Below are positions 25,781 to 34,285 of a stretch of 58,251 nucleotides of DNA, one piece after another. Both the position numbers and the translations under genes were made by a program. The DNA comes from Ruegeria atlantica. Lineage in GTDB: Bacteria; Pseudomonadota; Alphaproteobacteria; Rhodobacterales; Rhodobacteraceae. The stretch spans positions 1 through 58,251 of the forward strand of contig NZ_CYPU01000055.1 in the NCBI RefSeq assembly GCF_001458195.1. The letters run 5' to 3'. The number at the start of each line of letters is the position of its first letter. The stretch's first letter is position 1. Under the pieces are notes generated by a model. That model was not told the DNA's origin and did no database searches. It saw only the letters and a program-made list of their open reading frames with translations.

Positions 25781-26297
25781 AAACAAAATAACCCCAAACA
25801 CTTACAACAGTCTGCTCTGACCTCGTTGTCACTCTTTAAATAGCGCCGACAAACTGGCGCATAACAAAAATGGGCGATAGTTCTTTGTAATTTCCCCCAT
25901 GCAAGGCTTAACAGTTTTAAGTTTGGTTTTGCACATAAAATAGATGATTGAGGCTAGGAATTTTCTAAGTGATTATATTTCAAAGACTTTCAGGTTGAGC
26001 AAAGTTTAGGCAGTGCTCCGTGCCATACGTGAGCAATCACAGATGATCTCATTTTGGGCTTATTGTTCGGGGATGGTCAACACTCCATTCATCATGCTGA
26101 ACATTTGTGAGAAAGGTTGGAAGGCCAGTAAACAGAGGTGCCATACACTGATAGACGGTTGACTTTGGACATGTATCTGTAGGTTTTCGACGATGCTGGC
26201 GCATGTGTGTGCTTGCTTCGTTATCCTCTGTTCCTGATGATTTTTTCGTCCTGAGTTGTTAAGATCTAAAGCATATTTGAATAGGGGTCTTGCTCTA
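25781..26297. other. Intergenic region without a recognisable gene
   Basis: About 520 bp upstream of the sugar transferase hold no convincing coding frame. The AT content rises between 25850 and 25990. Promoters for the minus-strand export operon are expected near 25800. Confidence 0.4.
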
Positions 26298-26410
26298 ATG
26301 AAGATTGAAAAAACCGTTTTACCGGGCCTTTTAATCCTGACGCCGAAGCGCTGTGGCGATGCACGGGGTTCTTTAGTGAGAGCTGGAATCGACGGAGGTT
26401 AAATGAGCAC
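26298..26410 (+). pseudogene. rfbC: Frameshifted 5' fragment of dTDP-4-dehydrorhamnose 3,5-epimerase
   Basis: From the ATG at 26298 the frame reads MKIEKTVLPGLLILTPKR and then CGDARG, which is the recognisable start of RfbC/RmlC. At about 26367 one base is missing in a G-run; shifting frame restores GFFSESWNRRRLNEH. After about 26410 the similarity stops and the remainder of the gene is absent. This is a relic. Rhamnose genes (rmlCADB) are known from roseobacter biofilm plasmids, and none of them is intact in this window. Confidence 0.8.
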
Positions 26411-26648
26411 ACTGAAACGATTGTTTCCCGTCAGAGGTGTGGTCGTGTGAATTGTGAAAAAGTGTCGGAATGCGAAACAGTGAAGCCCGCCGGGGGATTT
26501 TGTACAACATATTGTGGTAAAAGGTGGCAATATGAACAAGTTCCTTGCCATCTTATTGACGTAATTAATAGTACTGGACGATGTGAGATGGAAAGCGTGT
26601 TTTAGGTTCCGTTCAATCTCGCTTAACGAGTAGATCGTGTGAGGTGTT

Positions 26649-27368
26649 ATGAAAGTCTTTTTCCGGAAAATTGCTGTTGCGGCAGCGGTTGTTGTTGTGA
26701 CAGCTGCCATTCCGGCAACTGCGGCGACAGTTGATCTAAATGGTTCCGCCGCTGGACGCTATAAAAGGGTCAAGGTGACCGCGCCTAGTATTAGATATGA
26801 CAAGGTCCGCGTAAATGCCGGTGCCTATGACATGACAGACGTAACTCCTGCGCCGGACAACGTGCTCGGTGATTTTGTTGCATTCTGTCTGGATTTGGCG
26901 GCGTGGATCGGTCGCGGGACCGGCTATGAGTACAAGGTCACCGATACACCGTTTTCAAACAGTGTTGATCTGATTTCCAACGGTGGGGTGCAGCGCATTC
27001 AAGCGATTTTTGATGCAAATTACAGCAACGCGGTCGCAACAGAAAGTAAGCTAACCTCAGCGGCCTTTCAGGTGGCTTTGTGGAATGCGGTTTATGATGA
27101 CGACTGGAGCGCAACGAGTGGCTCGGGTTTCAGTGCTAAGAGTCGATCATCCGGCGTTATTGATCAGGCCAACGCTTATCTAGCCGCAGCTCAGAACTAT
27201 ACCGGTGACAAGAAATGGCGTCTGAGCTTTCTGGAAAGCACTGCGCAGCCATATCGTTACCAGAACCTGGTTGCCGTGGCGCCGGTGCCGCTGCCGGCTG
27301 CCGGATTTATGCTGCTGGGTGCATTGGCTGGTTTTGGCCTATTGCGCCGACGCAGATCGATCGCCTGA
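26649..27368 (+). CDS. VPLPA-CTERM surface protein with a thioester-domain-like core
   Basis: The 239-residue protein has a signal peptide ending ATAA near residue 27. It ends in VPLPAAG, a hydrophobic stretch (FMLLGALAGFGLL) and RRRR, the VPLPA-type exosortase sorting tail. The middle contains VAFCLDLAAW (about residue 80) and AAFQVALWNAVYDDD (about residue 140). Paired C-x-DL and Q-x-A-x-W motifs resemble the Cys-Gln thioester signature of TED/TQXA surface proteins. If real, it could bind covalently to matrix or host amines. GAGG lies 6 nt before the ATG. It is upstream of the exosortase-type EPS operon. Confidence 0.85.
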   Translation: MKVFFRKIAVAAAVVVVTAAIPATAATVDLNGSAAGRYKRVKVTAPSIRYDKVRVNAGAYDMTDVTPAPDNVLGDFVAFCLDLAAWIGRGTGYEYKVTDTPFSNSVDLISNGGVQRIQAIFDANYSNAVATESKLTSAAFQVALWNAVYDDDWSATSGSGFSAKSRSSGVIDQANAYLAAAQNYTGDKKWRLSFLESTAQPYRYQNLVAVAPVPLPAAGFMLLGALAGFGLLRRRRSIA

Positions 27369-27392
27369 CTTCAATAATCTTTAAGAATTGTC

Positions 27393-27420
27393 AAGGGGCT
27401 GCCATAGAGTGGCCTCTTTT
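27393..27420 (+). terminator. Probable terminator after the VPLPA-CTERM gene
   Basis: AAGGGGCT pairs with GGCCTCTT (one or two G-T pairs) across a 10-nt loop and is followed by TTT. It begins 25 bp after the stop codon. Confidence 0.4.
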
Positions 27421-27546
27421 CTATGTAATAGTTATCCCTAATGGGAGCGCGGAGTGCTGGAAAACTGTAGCTGCAGAAGTAGATTTCCGGCACATTTATT
27501 CTACCTATAGGGGTGTCGCGCTATCTTCGTAGCTTGGAGTGTTCCG

Positions 27547-27756
27547 ATGGGAATTCTTGTGTTGGCAGTAGTGACAGGTTTTATAGGTGCTGCCATAGCG
27601 CTTATCTCGGGCTATGGGGTATTCACGGTGATAGGCGTGTATTGTCTGATTGGACTGGCCAGCATTCTTCTGATTTCATTGCCAGCAATATGGCTATGCT
27701 CGCTGCGTAAGAGATGGAGCCAGAACACCTATGGAGAGTTAAACTCCGAAGTATAA
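27547..27756 (+). CDS. Small membrane protein, hypothetical
   Basis: The 69-residue product has two predicted membrane helices (ILVLAVVTGFIGAAIALISG and GVYCLIGLASILLISLPAIW) and a short polar, basic tail. GGAG lies 7-8 nt before the ATG. Small two-helix proteins like this are common in roseobacters, but I do not recognise a family. It stands between the VPLPA-CTERM gene and the ATPase gene. A role is not known. Confidence 0.5.
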   Translation: MGILVLAVVTGFIGAAIALISGYGVFTVIGVYCLIGLASILLISLPAIWLCSLRKRWSQNTYGELNSEV

Positions 27757-28055
27757 ATCCAGAAATAAAAATGAAGTAGTTTTGGTGTGCTTATTGGTTT
27801 GTTGCTGCAAGATGAACGAGGATGTGTTTTGCTGCAAATTGTTTCGGATCGATTTGGTTCATCTCCTTAAAATTGCCCAAAATTGATGCGATACTTGAGT
27901 TAACAGGGGTCTGATCGTGATAAAAAGAGTTCGACGGTTGTATTAATAGCCCCGCCGGGCCATGTCAGTGTGGAGTGTACGCGGTTCTGGTCAGGCTTGC
28001 CCCGATCATATCGCAAAGGTTTGTTGTAGATGATTTTACAAGTTTTTTGGTCACG

Positions 28056-28967
28056 ATGACGACGGGTGATCTCTATATCGAACATTTTGGTCTCAGGGAG
28101 CGGCCTTTTACATTGTTGCCGGACCCCAGTTTTTTGTATTGGTCCACACAACACAAACGTGCTTATTCGATCCTTGAATTTGGCGTTATATCTAAAGCTC
28201 CGATTACATTGATCACTGGTGAGATTGGAGCGGGCAAGACGACGCTGCTGCAAAAACTTATTAGCCAGATTGATGACGATGTCACGATCGGTTTGGTCTC
28301 CAACGCTCAGGGTGGGCGTGGAGAGCTGTTACAATGGGCGCTCAACGCGCTGGACGTGCCAGCCACTCCAAGGGCACCCTATGTACAATTATACCAGACA
28401 TTGGCAAGTTTTCTGATTTCCGAATATGCCGAGGGGCGACGTGTTGTCCTGATCTTCGATGAAGCGCAGAACCTGTCACGAGAGGGTTTGGAAGAGATAC
28501 GAATGCTGACCAATATCAACTCTAACAAGGACGAATTGATTCAATTAATTCTGGTTGGTCAACCCGAATTGCGGGACGTTTTGCTGCAGCCAAAGTTGCG
28601 CCAGATGGCGCAGCGGGTTGCGGCCAGTTTTCATCTCCCTCGCATGGATGCGGAAACGGTTTCTGGCTATATCGAACATCGTGTGAAGGTTGCAGGCGGT
28701 ACAGGAGAGGAATTTTCGGCCGAGGCCTGTGATCTTATTCATGCAGCGACCGAAGGTGTGCCACGTTTGGTGAACCAGATCTGCGAGTTTGCAATGCTCT
28801 ATGCATGGAGCGAGGAGCTTCATTTGATCACCCCGCAGATTGTGAGGAGCGTGCTGGACGACGGGGTCTGTTTTGGTGCCATTTCTGTATCGGACCCGGA
28901 AGAGGTGGGCCAGGTGCTGAAGCTTGGAGACCATCAAAAAGTGCCGCCGGAGGAAAAAGCAGGATGA
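28056..28967 (+). CDS. ExeA-like AAA ATPase of the exosortase/EPS locus
   Basis: The 303-residue protein begins YIEHFGLRERPFTLLPDP, the usual start of ExeA/GspA-type ATPases, and belongs with the PEP-CTERM-locus secretion ATPase group. Walker A is GEIGAGKTTLLQK near residue 50, Walker B is VVLIFDEAQNL, and the sensor region is LVGQPELRDVL. ATG 28056 is chosen because homologous proteins start at this point; the frame extends 27 codons upstream. It is followed after 43 bp by wzz and then the kinase gene, a triad typical of exosortase EPS loci. Its exact role in export is not established. Confidence 0.87.
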   Translation: MTTGDLYIEHFGLRERPFTLLPDPSFLYWSTQHKRAYSILEFGVISKAPITLITGEIGAGKTTLLQKLISQIDDDVTIGLVSNAQGGRGELLQWALNALDVPATPRAPYVQLYQTLASFLISEYAEGRRVVLIFDEAQNLSREGLEEIRMLTNINSNKDELIQLILVGQPELRDVLLQPKLRQMAQRVAASFHLPRMDAETVSGYIEHRVKVAGGTGEEFSAEACDLIHAATEGVPRLVNQICEFAMLYAWSEELHLITPQIVRSVLDDGVCFGAISVSDPEEVGQVLKLGDHQKVPPEEKAG

Positions 28968-29010
28968 GCGATACTAGGATGCAGATGAACGGAAAACGGG
29001 AAAACTGAAC

Positions 29011-30546
29011 GTGAATTTTCGTTACTACTGGTCGATTTTCTTACGGCGTCTGCCCTACTTTTTGGTTGTGGCCTCAGTGATCGGCGCGGCCTCGGTCATC
29101 ATCGCGATGGCATTGCCGCCCGCCTATGTATCCAGCATGAAGCTGATCGTAGAATCGCCACGTATTCCAGATGAGTTGGCAGCCTCTACTGTTCGCACTC
29201 CGGCACCGGAACAGTTGCAGATCATTGAACAACGGCTCCTGACCCGGGCCAACTTGCTGGAAATAGCCAATCGGCAGAATGTTTTCGAAGACCCCTCTGT
29301 TATGACGGCTGATAGGATTGTGGCGGGCATGCAGGCTCGTACTGTCATCAAAATAAGCACAGGCCGCAACGAGGTTGCGCTAATGGAAATTAGTTTTGAG
29401 GGACCTTCAGGCGCAAGCGCTGCGGGTGTTCTCAACGAATACCTAACACTGATCCAGAAGGAAGACGTACAGTCGAGAACGGGTCGCGCAACCCAAACGC
29501 TCGAGTTTTTTAGGAAAGAAGTAGATCGGTTGAGCGAGGCACTGGCTGAACGCAGCGCACAGATTTTGGATTTTAAGACCAAAAACGTGGATGTGTTACC
29601 GGATACTCTTGATTTCCGGCTGAATCAGCAGGCGCTTCTGCAAGAGAGGTTGGCGCAGCTGAACCGAGATTTGGCTGTGTTGAATTCGCAGCGCAGCCGG
29701 TTGATCGATATCTATGAGACAACTGGCCAGGTTTCGGGAAACCGCACACCTAATCAGACCCCTGAGCAATTGGAACTGGTGGGCCTGCGCCGAGAGCTTA
29801 ATCAAGCCTTGGCAATTTATTCCACTACCAACCCGCGTGTTAAGCTTCTTGAAGCTCGTATCAAACAGCTTGAGGAACAGGCTGGTTCGATGCCGCAACT
29901 TGTTGAAGAGAGCGAGCCGCAGTCCGGGAATTTGTTGTTGGATGTACAATTGGCGGAACTGGATTCCAGAATTGCAGCTTCCGAAGAACAAAAAAATGAT
30001 TTGAGCCCGCAATTAGACGAACTGCGTCGTACTATTAATCAAACGCCGGAAAAGCAGATCCGGCTTGATGATCTTGAGCTCGATTACCAGCATATTGAGA
30101 GGCAGTACAATGCTGCGGTCGAGAGCTTGGCCCGCGCCAGTACAGGTGAGCGGATTGAAGTGACGGCGCAAGGTCAGCGCGTATCTGTGATCGAACCGCC
30201 AATCGCTCCAAGCAGCCCGACCAAGCCTAATCGGATGATGATCGCTGGCGGTGGCAGCCTCTTCGGTATTTTGGCTGGGATTGGCCTGATTGCTTTGCTG
30301 GAATTGCTGAATCGGACTCTGCGTCGGCCAGAAGATTTGGTTGCAAAACTGGATATTAGGCCACTGGCGACTATTCCCTATATTCCGACCTCTGGAGAAG
30401 TTATGCGTTTCAGGGTGCTGAGGTTGTTGCGCATGTTTGTCATTGTGGTCGGCGTGCCAGCGGCGGTTTATGCGGTTCATGTATTCTATCAGCCTCTGGA
30501 CCTGTTGGCTGAGCGGGTTATGGACAAGATTGGTATCCGGTGGTGA
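29011..30546 (+). CDS. Polysaccharide chain-length determinant (Wzz/GumC-type)
   Basis: The 511-residue inner-membrane protein has an N-terminal helix (about 17-35), a long periplasmic coiled-coil region with many Gln/Leu/Arg heptads (about 170-380), and a C-terminal helix near 410-434 that follows the Pro-rich PPIAPSSPTKPNR motif of the family. A further helix (about 473-492) gives the longer tail known from XrtA-type chain-length proteins. It sets polymer length and couples export to the OPX protein. The start is GTG at 29011. The kinase gene follows 40 bp downstream. Confidence 0.88.
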   Translation: MNFRYYWSIFLRRLPYFLVVASVIGAASVIIAMALPPAYVSSMKLIVESPRIPDELAASTVRTPAPEQLQIIEQRLLTRANLLEIANRQNVFEDPSVMTADRIVAGMQARTVIKISTGRNEVALMEISFEGPSGASAAGVLNEYLTLIQKEDVQSRTGRATQTLEFFRKEVDRLSEALAERSAQILDFKTKNVDVLPDTLDFRLNQQALLQERLAQLNRDLAVLNSQRSRLIDIYETTGQVSGNRTPNQTPEQLELVGLRRELNQALAIYSTTNPRVKLLEARIKQLEEQAGSMPQLVEESEPQSGNLLLDVQLAELDSRIAASEEQKNDLSPQLDELRRTINQTPEKQIRLDDLELDYQHIERQYNAAVESLARASTGERIEVTAQGQRVSVIEPPIAPSSPTKPNRMMIAGGGSLFGILAGIGLIALLELLNRTLRRPEDLVAKLDIRPLATIPYIPTSGEVMRFRVLRLLRMFVIVVGVPAAVYAVHVFYQPLDLLAERVMDKIGIRW

Positions 30547-30586
30547 GACGAAACGGGCAGTCTTTGTCCTAGAAGGATAGTGCTTA

Positions 30587-31426
30587 ATGGAAAAACTGCA
30601 GAAAGCTATAGAAAAAGCACGGTCGCAGAGAAGGAAGAGGGCGCCTGCTCAGCTCGCTGTTGCCGCGGATAAGGCTATTCAAGAAGAGGTGCCTTCGAAC
30701 AGAACTACTGATCCCTGGCTAGACCTGACGCCACTAGATATTTCCAAAACAGATGTCCGTCAAAATCGGCTTGTCAGCTACGACGGCGGTGCTGCCGCGG
30801 GACCTTATGATATGTTGCGTACACGTATATTGCAGCAGGCTTTGGTCAATGGCTGGAAGAGGGTGGCGATGGTTTCTCCACACAGTGCATGCGGCAAAAG
30901 TACCACTACCGCAAATTTGGCTTTCAGTTTCGGCCGCCAGACTGATTTACGCACTGTTGTTTTGGATTTTGACCTGCGTCGGGCGGGTTTGTCCTTGATG
31001 TTGAAACAGGACTGCCAATGCACCATGGGTGACATTCTGCAAGGCAAGGCGTTACTTTCTGACCACGGGTACAGAGTTGGGAAGAACGTGGCGCTTGGGT
31101 TGAGCAGTGGGGCTGTTACAGATGCAGCTGAAATTCTGCAAAGCCAGAAGGCCAGCGATGTTATTGCGGCAATTGAGGCAGAATTCGAACCCGATCTTGT
31201 TTTGTTTGATATGCCGCCGTTGCTGGCGGCGGACGACAATTTTGGATTTCTCAAAAACGCTGATTGCGCTCTGCTGATGACGGAAGCTGAACGCACGACG
31301 ATTGATCAGATTGATGTGGCTGAGCGTCAATTAGCAGAACTCACCAACGTGATGGGCGTGATCATGAACAAATGCCACTATACTGACGGTATTTACGGAT
31401 ATGGGTACGGTTATGGGTACAGTTGA
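30587..31426 (+). CDS. Tyrosine autokinase (BY-kinase, CpsD/CapB type)
   Basis: The 279-residue cytoplasmic kinase has the motif MLRTRI near residue 76 used to contact its neighbours, Walker A MVSPHSACGKSTTTANLA near residue 100, Walker A' VVLDFDLRRAG, and Walker B LVLFDMPPLL. The tail ends in alternating Gly-Tyr (GIYGYGYGYGYS), a short tyrosine cluster for autophosphorylation. It partners with the Wzz protein just upstream to control polymerisation. AAGGA precedes the ATG. This matches the exosortase-associated tyrosine autokinase group. Confidence 0.9.
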   Translation: MEKLQKAIEKARSQRRKRAPAQLAVAADKAIQEEVPSNRTTDPWLDLTPLDISKTDVRQNRLVSYDGGAAAGPYDMLRTRILQQALVNGWKRVAMVSPHSACGKSTTTANLAFSFGRQTDLRTVVLDFDLRRAGLSLMLKQDCQCTMGDILQGKALLSDHGYRVGKNVALGLSSGAVTDAAEILQSQKASDVIAAIEAEFEPDLVLFDMPPLLAADDNFGFLKNADCALLMTEAERTTIDQIDVAERQLAELTNVMGVIMNKCHYTDGIYGYGYGYGYS

Positions 31427-31531
31427 TGTGCCACTAGGAATGTACGGATTGGTGAGTGATTGCGAGGAGGGTTCCGTTGGCCCAATCTAGTTTCAATAAG
31501 AGGTGCATTCATTAAATTTGGAGTTTGGTAA

Positions 31532-32944
31532 ATGATTTATCCGGTCATTCTTTGTGGTGGTTCGGGAACCCGGCTATGGCCCAGTTCGCGGCGTGCCTAT
31601 CCTAAGCAATTCGTATCTTTTGACGGTCATCAAAGTCTGTTCCAGAACGTCCTGTCGCGGCTTTCCGGACCGGAATTTGATGCGCCAATCTTTCTAACCA
31701 ACGAGGATTTCCGATTTCTGGTGGAAGACCAGGCGGCTGCTTTGGGCCTGTCGGATGGTCGGGTTATCTTAGAGCCGGCTGCGCGTAATACCGCACCTGC
31801 TATTCTGGCTGCGGCGTTGAGCCTTGAGGAAATACCTGATGCACTGATGTTGGTCGCACCTTCGGATCATCTGGTGCACGACACTCAGGCCTTTCTCGAC
31901 GCTGTTGCCGTGGGGGCCAAAGCGGCTCAGGGTGGGGAGTTGGTCACATTTGGAGTGGTGCCGGACCGTCCTGAAACAGGGTATGGGTATCTGCGGCTGG
32001 ATGCTGCGGTGGTGTCCGGACAACCCACCCCGCTTGCAGAGTTCTGCGAAAAACCGGACAAGGCGCGAGCAGTTAAGCTGTTGCAAGATGGCAATGTGTT
32101 GTGGAATGCGGGAATGTTTATGTTCCGTGTCCGCGATATCATTGCGGCCTTTGAGGAACATATGCCGCAAATGGTGGCACCGTGTCGCGCGGCTCTGTCG
32201 CAGGGGGAAACGGATTTGGGGTTTTTCCGGTTGGCGGTGGACCCTTTTGAGGGGATTGATCCGATTTCGATCGACTATGCGATTATGGAAAAGGCCCGGA
32301 ATATCGTTGCTGTCCCGTTGGAGGCTGACTGGTCTGATCTGGGCAGTTGGGATACCCTGCATGCGACCCTGCCACTGGATGAGAACAAGGTCGCTCAGGT
32401 GGGGGCGGCCACGGCGATTGATTGCCAGAACACGCTGTTGCGCAGCGAAGATAGCAATATCCAGTTAGTAGGCCTTGGGCTGAAGAATATTGCCGCTATC
32501 GCAATGCGTGATGCGGTACTTGTTACCGATATGGAACGGGCGCAGGACGTCAAAAAGGCGGTCGGCGTACTGAAAGTGAACAAGGTGGCGCAGGCCGAGG
32601 ACTATCCCCGCTTTCACCGCCCCTGGGGTTGGTATGAGACCCTGTGTCTGGGGGATCGGTTCCAGGTCAAACGGATCATGGTCAAACCGAACGGTATCCT
32701 GAGTCTGCAAAGTCATGTGCATCGTTCTGAGCATTGGATCGTTGTGGCCGGCACGGCGCGTGTGACCGTGGGTGAGGAGGTGAACTTGCTGACAGAAAAC
32801 CAATCCGTTTATATCCCGCTGGGTGCGGTGCACCGAATGGAAAACCCTGGCAAGGTGCCGATGTATCTGATCGAAGTGCAGACTGGGTCCTATCTAGGTG
32901 AAGACGACATCGTACGGTATGAGGATGTCTACAACAGGGGATGA
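31532..32944 (+). CDS. manC: Mannose-1-phosphate guanylyltransferase / mannose-6-phosphate isomerase
   Basis: The 470-residue protein is a standard type II PMI-GMP. It has the pyrophosphorylase signature ILCGGSGTRLWPSSR at the N-terminus, FVEKP-like FCEKPD, and WNAGMFMF. The C-terminal cupin isomerase domain carries RPWGWYE, SLQSHVHRSEHW and PLGAVHRMENPG. It makes GDP-mannose for the following GDP-mannose dehydrogenase and for mannosyl transfer. GGAG precedes the ATG. Length and motifs are complete. Confidence 0.94.
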   Translation: MIYPVILCGGSGTRLWPSSRRAYPKQFVSFDGHQSLFQNVLSRLSGPEFDAPIFLTNEDFRFLVEDQAAALGLSDGRVILEPAARNTAPAILAAALSLEEIPDALMLVAPSDHLVHDTQAFLDAVAVGAKAAQGGELVTFGVVPDRPETGYGYLRLDAAVVSGQPTPLAEFCEKPDKARAVKLLQDGNVLWNAGMFMFRVRDIIAAFEEHMPQMVAPCRAALSQGETDLGFFRLAVDPFEGIDPISIDYAIMEKARNIVAVPLEADWSDLGSWDTLHATLPLDENKVAQVGAATAIDCQNTLLRSEDSNIQLVGLGLKNIAAIAMRDAVLVTDMERAQDVKKAVGVLKVNKVAQAEDYPRFHRPWGWYETLCLGDRFQVKRIMVKPNGILSLQSHVHRSEHWIVVAGTARVTVGEEVNLLTENQSVYIPLGAVHRMENPGKVPMYLIEVQTGSYLGEDDIVRYEDVYNRG

Positions 32945-33016
32945 CTATGCGGGCGCGGGCCATTCGTCCGCTTCATATTGGGTTGATTTCGAGTTTCCAG
33001 CATTGGGTAGAATTTA

Positions 33017-34285
33017 ATGAAGGTTGCGGTATTGGGTCTTGGCTATGTCGGATTTACGGCTGCCTGTTGTATTGCCAGCGAAGGCCATGAAGTCATCGGG
33101 ATAGACGTAAACCAAAAAAAAGTGCGTCAGATCATGGCCGGGCAGGCTCCGATTGTGGAGCCGCGTGTTCAGGAGATGTTGACCGAAGGGGTCACGGCAG
33201 GACGGATTTCAGCGGATGTGACGATAGGGGCGCATCTTGGTGGGTGTGATCTGGCTATTGTCTGTGTCGGCACGCCCTCAGCTGCGGATGGATCGCACAA
33301 TATGGGGTTCATCGCGGATGTGACCCGGCAGATAGCGATGGCGCTGACCACTGATCGGGATCGCCCTCTGGTTGTCGTTTATCGTTCGACATTTCGTCCT
33401 GGCACTGTTGAGGAACTTGTTCTGCCAGTTTTCGAAGCCGTTCTGGGCGAAGCGGCGCAAAGCTTGGTCGAGGTAGTCTATAATCCTGAATTCCTGCGTG
33501 AGGGCAGCGCAGTCGAGGATTATTTCAACCCGCCGAAAGTGGTGATTGGAACCCGGGGCGGGATCCCCAATGCGGCGATGCAGGAACTGAACGCCAATAT
33601 AGAGGCGCCGATCTTTGTTGTTGGTTACCGCGAGGCGGAAATTACCAAATTCGTCGATAACAGTTGGCATGCGGTCAAGGTGGCCTTTGCCAATGAGGTC
33701 GGGCGCGTCTGTCTGGCACAGGGCATTTCGGCACGGCAGGTGCATGAGATCTTTGTCTCGGATACCAAACTCAACATTTCCCCCTATTACATGCGGCCCG
33801 GCGGGGCCTTTGGCGGCTCGTGCCTGCCCAAGGATGTGCGTGCGTTGCAGTATATTGCCGCCGATACTGGGGCCAATCTACCGCTGATCAATAGCCTGAT
33901 GGGTTCGAACGAGGCACACAAGCACCGCCTGTTCGAATACGCGGTCGAAGGATTGGACAAACCGGCGCGTATTCTGCTGGTTGGGCTGGCATTCAAGGCA
34001 GGCACTGACGATCTGCGTGAAAGTCCCAATGTTGATCTAGCGCGCAAGCTGCTGGCGGCGGGATACGAGTTGGAGATCTATGATCCGGGTATCGACGCCA
34101 CCAAGCTGGTCGGGACCAACCTGGGCTATGCCTACAGTCATCTGCCCGTGTTGGAACGTCTTCTGGTTAACCGAACCGACACCGAAACCACGCAGTATGA
34201 TCGGGTTATAGCGTCGAACGCGACGATCGATGGTCTCACCTTCTCAGGTAACCCCGAGGTCCGCCATACAGGTCAGTTGCCATGA
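33017..34285 (+). CDS. algD: UDP-glucose/GDP-mannose dehydrogenase family, probably GDP-mannose 6-dehydrogenase
   Basis: The 422-residue enzyme has the NAD motif VLGLGYVG at its start, VYRSTFRPGT, NPEFLREGSAVEDY, and the catalytic cysteine in GGAFGGSCLPKD. It oxidises the C6 of a nucleotide hexose to a uronate. Its place 72 bp after manC and its AlgD-like features make GDP-mannose the likely substrate, which gives GDP-mannuronate; UDP-glucose is the alternative. The stop overlaps the start of the GT4 gene (ATGA), so they are coupled. Confidence 0.85.
   Translation: MKVAVLGLGYVGFTAACCIASEGHEVIGIDVNQKKVRQIMAGQAPIVEPRVQEMLTEGVTAGRISADVTIGAHLGGCDLAIVCVGTPSAADGSHNMGFIADVTRQIAMALTTDRDRPLVVVYRSTFRPGTVEELVLPVFEAVLGEAAQSLVEVVYNPEFLREGSAVEDYFNPPKVVIGTRGGIPNAAMQELNANIEAPIFVVGYREAEITKFVDNSWHAVKVAFANEVGRVCLAQGISARQVHEIFVSDTKLNISPYYMRPGGAFGGSCLPKDVRALQYIAADTGANLPLINSLMGSNEAHKHRLFEYAVEGLDKPARILLVGLAFKAGTDDLRESPNVDLARKLLAAGYELEIYDPGIDATKLVGTNLGYAYSHLPVLERLLVNRTDTETTQYDRVIASNATIDGLTFSGNPEVRHTGQLP

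Noticed and set aside
26399..26710. 103-residue minus-strand frame
   Set aside because: Covers the rfbC relic end and the start of the VPLPA-CTERM gene; low-complexity Thr/Ala start and no motif.
28805..29008. 67-residue frame between ATPase and wzz genes
   Set aside because: Out-of-phase shadow of the ATPase 3' end.
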